Shown: piece by piece, positions 63,950 through 64,000 of the stretch
Position numbering within the stretch: the first letter of the stretch is position 1
Layout: each line of letters begins with the position of its first letter
From: Rivularia sp963920925
Lineage (GTDB): Bacteria; Cyanobacteriota; Cyanobacteriia; Cyanobacteriales; Nostocaceae
Assembly: GCF_963920925.1 (NCBI RefSeq)
Contig: NZ_CAWUDI010000039.1
Location: forward strand, 16,537 to 80,536
Direction of reading: 5' to 3'
DNA length: 64,000 nt
Notes under the pieces: generated by a model
Told to the model about the DNA's origin: nothing
Database searches by the model: none
What the model saw: only the letters and a program-made list of their open reading frames with translations
Made by a program: the position numbers and the translations under genes

Positions 63950-64000
63950 TCCGGATAAAACTGTATAAATATGTATGTCGGTAGAAATTTGACATATAAA
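63950..64000 (+). ncRNA. nsiR1: NsiR1-like sRNA unit C (cut by window end)
   Basis: Same sequence as unit B from TCCGGA through GACATATAAA, cut by the window edge. Shows that the array goes on. Confidence 0.65.

Larger units (their letters stand above)
63610..64000 (+). repeat. NsiR1-like tandem repeat array, 139-bp period
   Basis: Three promoter units can be read: TCCGGA at 63678, 63811 and 63950, the last two 139 bp apart. Terminator-like hairpins CCCCCAGCTAGC..GGGG recur at 63726 and 63865, also 139 apart. A decayed fragment ('gagttagttatcaaattgg', near 63613) is the left remnant. The array runs off the right edge. Confidence 0.75.

Noticed and set aside
63610..64000. CRISPR-like array at the right edge
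   Set aside because: The period is 139 bp and almost the whole unit is repeated, including promoter and hairpin. CRISPR units are shorter and have unique spacers.

Overview
The window looks like chromosomal DNA of a filamentous, heterocyst-forming cyanobacterium (order Nostocales). The grounds are many HIP1 octamers (GCGATCGC), low-GC coding sequence, intergenic heptamer repeats of the 'taactcc', 'ctaaaat' and 'gttagtt' kind, a thioredoxin reductase-thioredoxin fusion (NTRC), a PII protein with the cyanobacterial Ser49, DUF4327 and Uma2 genes, and at the right edge a tandem array that matches the heterocyst-specific sRNA NsiR1 in design. No rRNA, phage or CRISPR array was seen.

Layout. 0.1-10.8 kb is an exopolysaccharide island, nearly all on the minus strand: glycosyltransferases (GT4, two GT2, WecG/TagA type), a Gfo/Idh/MocA oxidoreductase, an O-antigen-ligase/Wzy-like polymerase, a hexapeptide acetyltransferase, a Wzc-like tyrosine autokinase and a methyltransferase remnant. 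A 1.6 kb gap with a terminator and an unidentified structured-RNA candidate follows. 12.4-20.3 kb holds housekeeping genes: AmiC-type amidase, pyrG, an internally duplicated small protein, ROK sugar kinase, orphan OppC permease and NTRC. 20.4-22.6 kb is repeat-rich, with a 5'-broken DUF2887 nuclease gene between two copies of one repeat, a Uma2 gene and a MITE-like element. 22.8-32.5 kb pairs a type IV pilin with two TPR-OGT (GT41) proteins, a 1.3-kaa multidomain glycosyltransferase and a small TPR membrane protein; I read it as a pilin/surface protein glycosylation locus.

32.5-35 kb is mostly palindromic repeats around one DUF4327 gene. 35-42.3 kb is a signalling block (FHA-Ser/Thr kinase, zinc-ribbon PP2C phosphatase, PAS histidine kinase) interrupted by a solo TnpB element with a divergent ribbon-helix-helix gene. 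42.5-51.4 kb has an RluE-type pseudouridine synthase, a TPP riboswitch and thiC, pyrE, a CAU tRNA, secreted hypotheticals, a CNNM/CBS transporter, queC and a second oxidoreductase. 52.6-54.3 kb encodes a ParM-like actin with an adjacent RHH/coiled-coil partner on what looks like a chromosome. 54.7-62.9 kb carries phosphoglucomutase/phosphomannomutase, RdgB, PII (glnB), thiD, a membrane-anchored subtilase and small proteins.

The window ends inside the NsiR1-like array (from about 63.6 kb, 139-bp period, TCCGGA promoter motif in each unit). In Nostoc PCC 7120 that array precedes hetF, so hetF is predicted just beyond the right edge.
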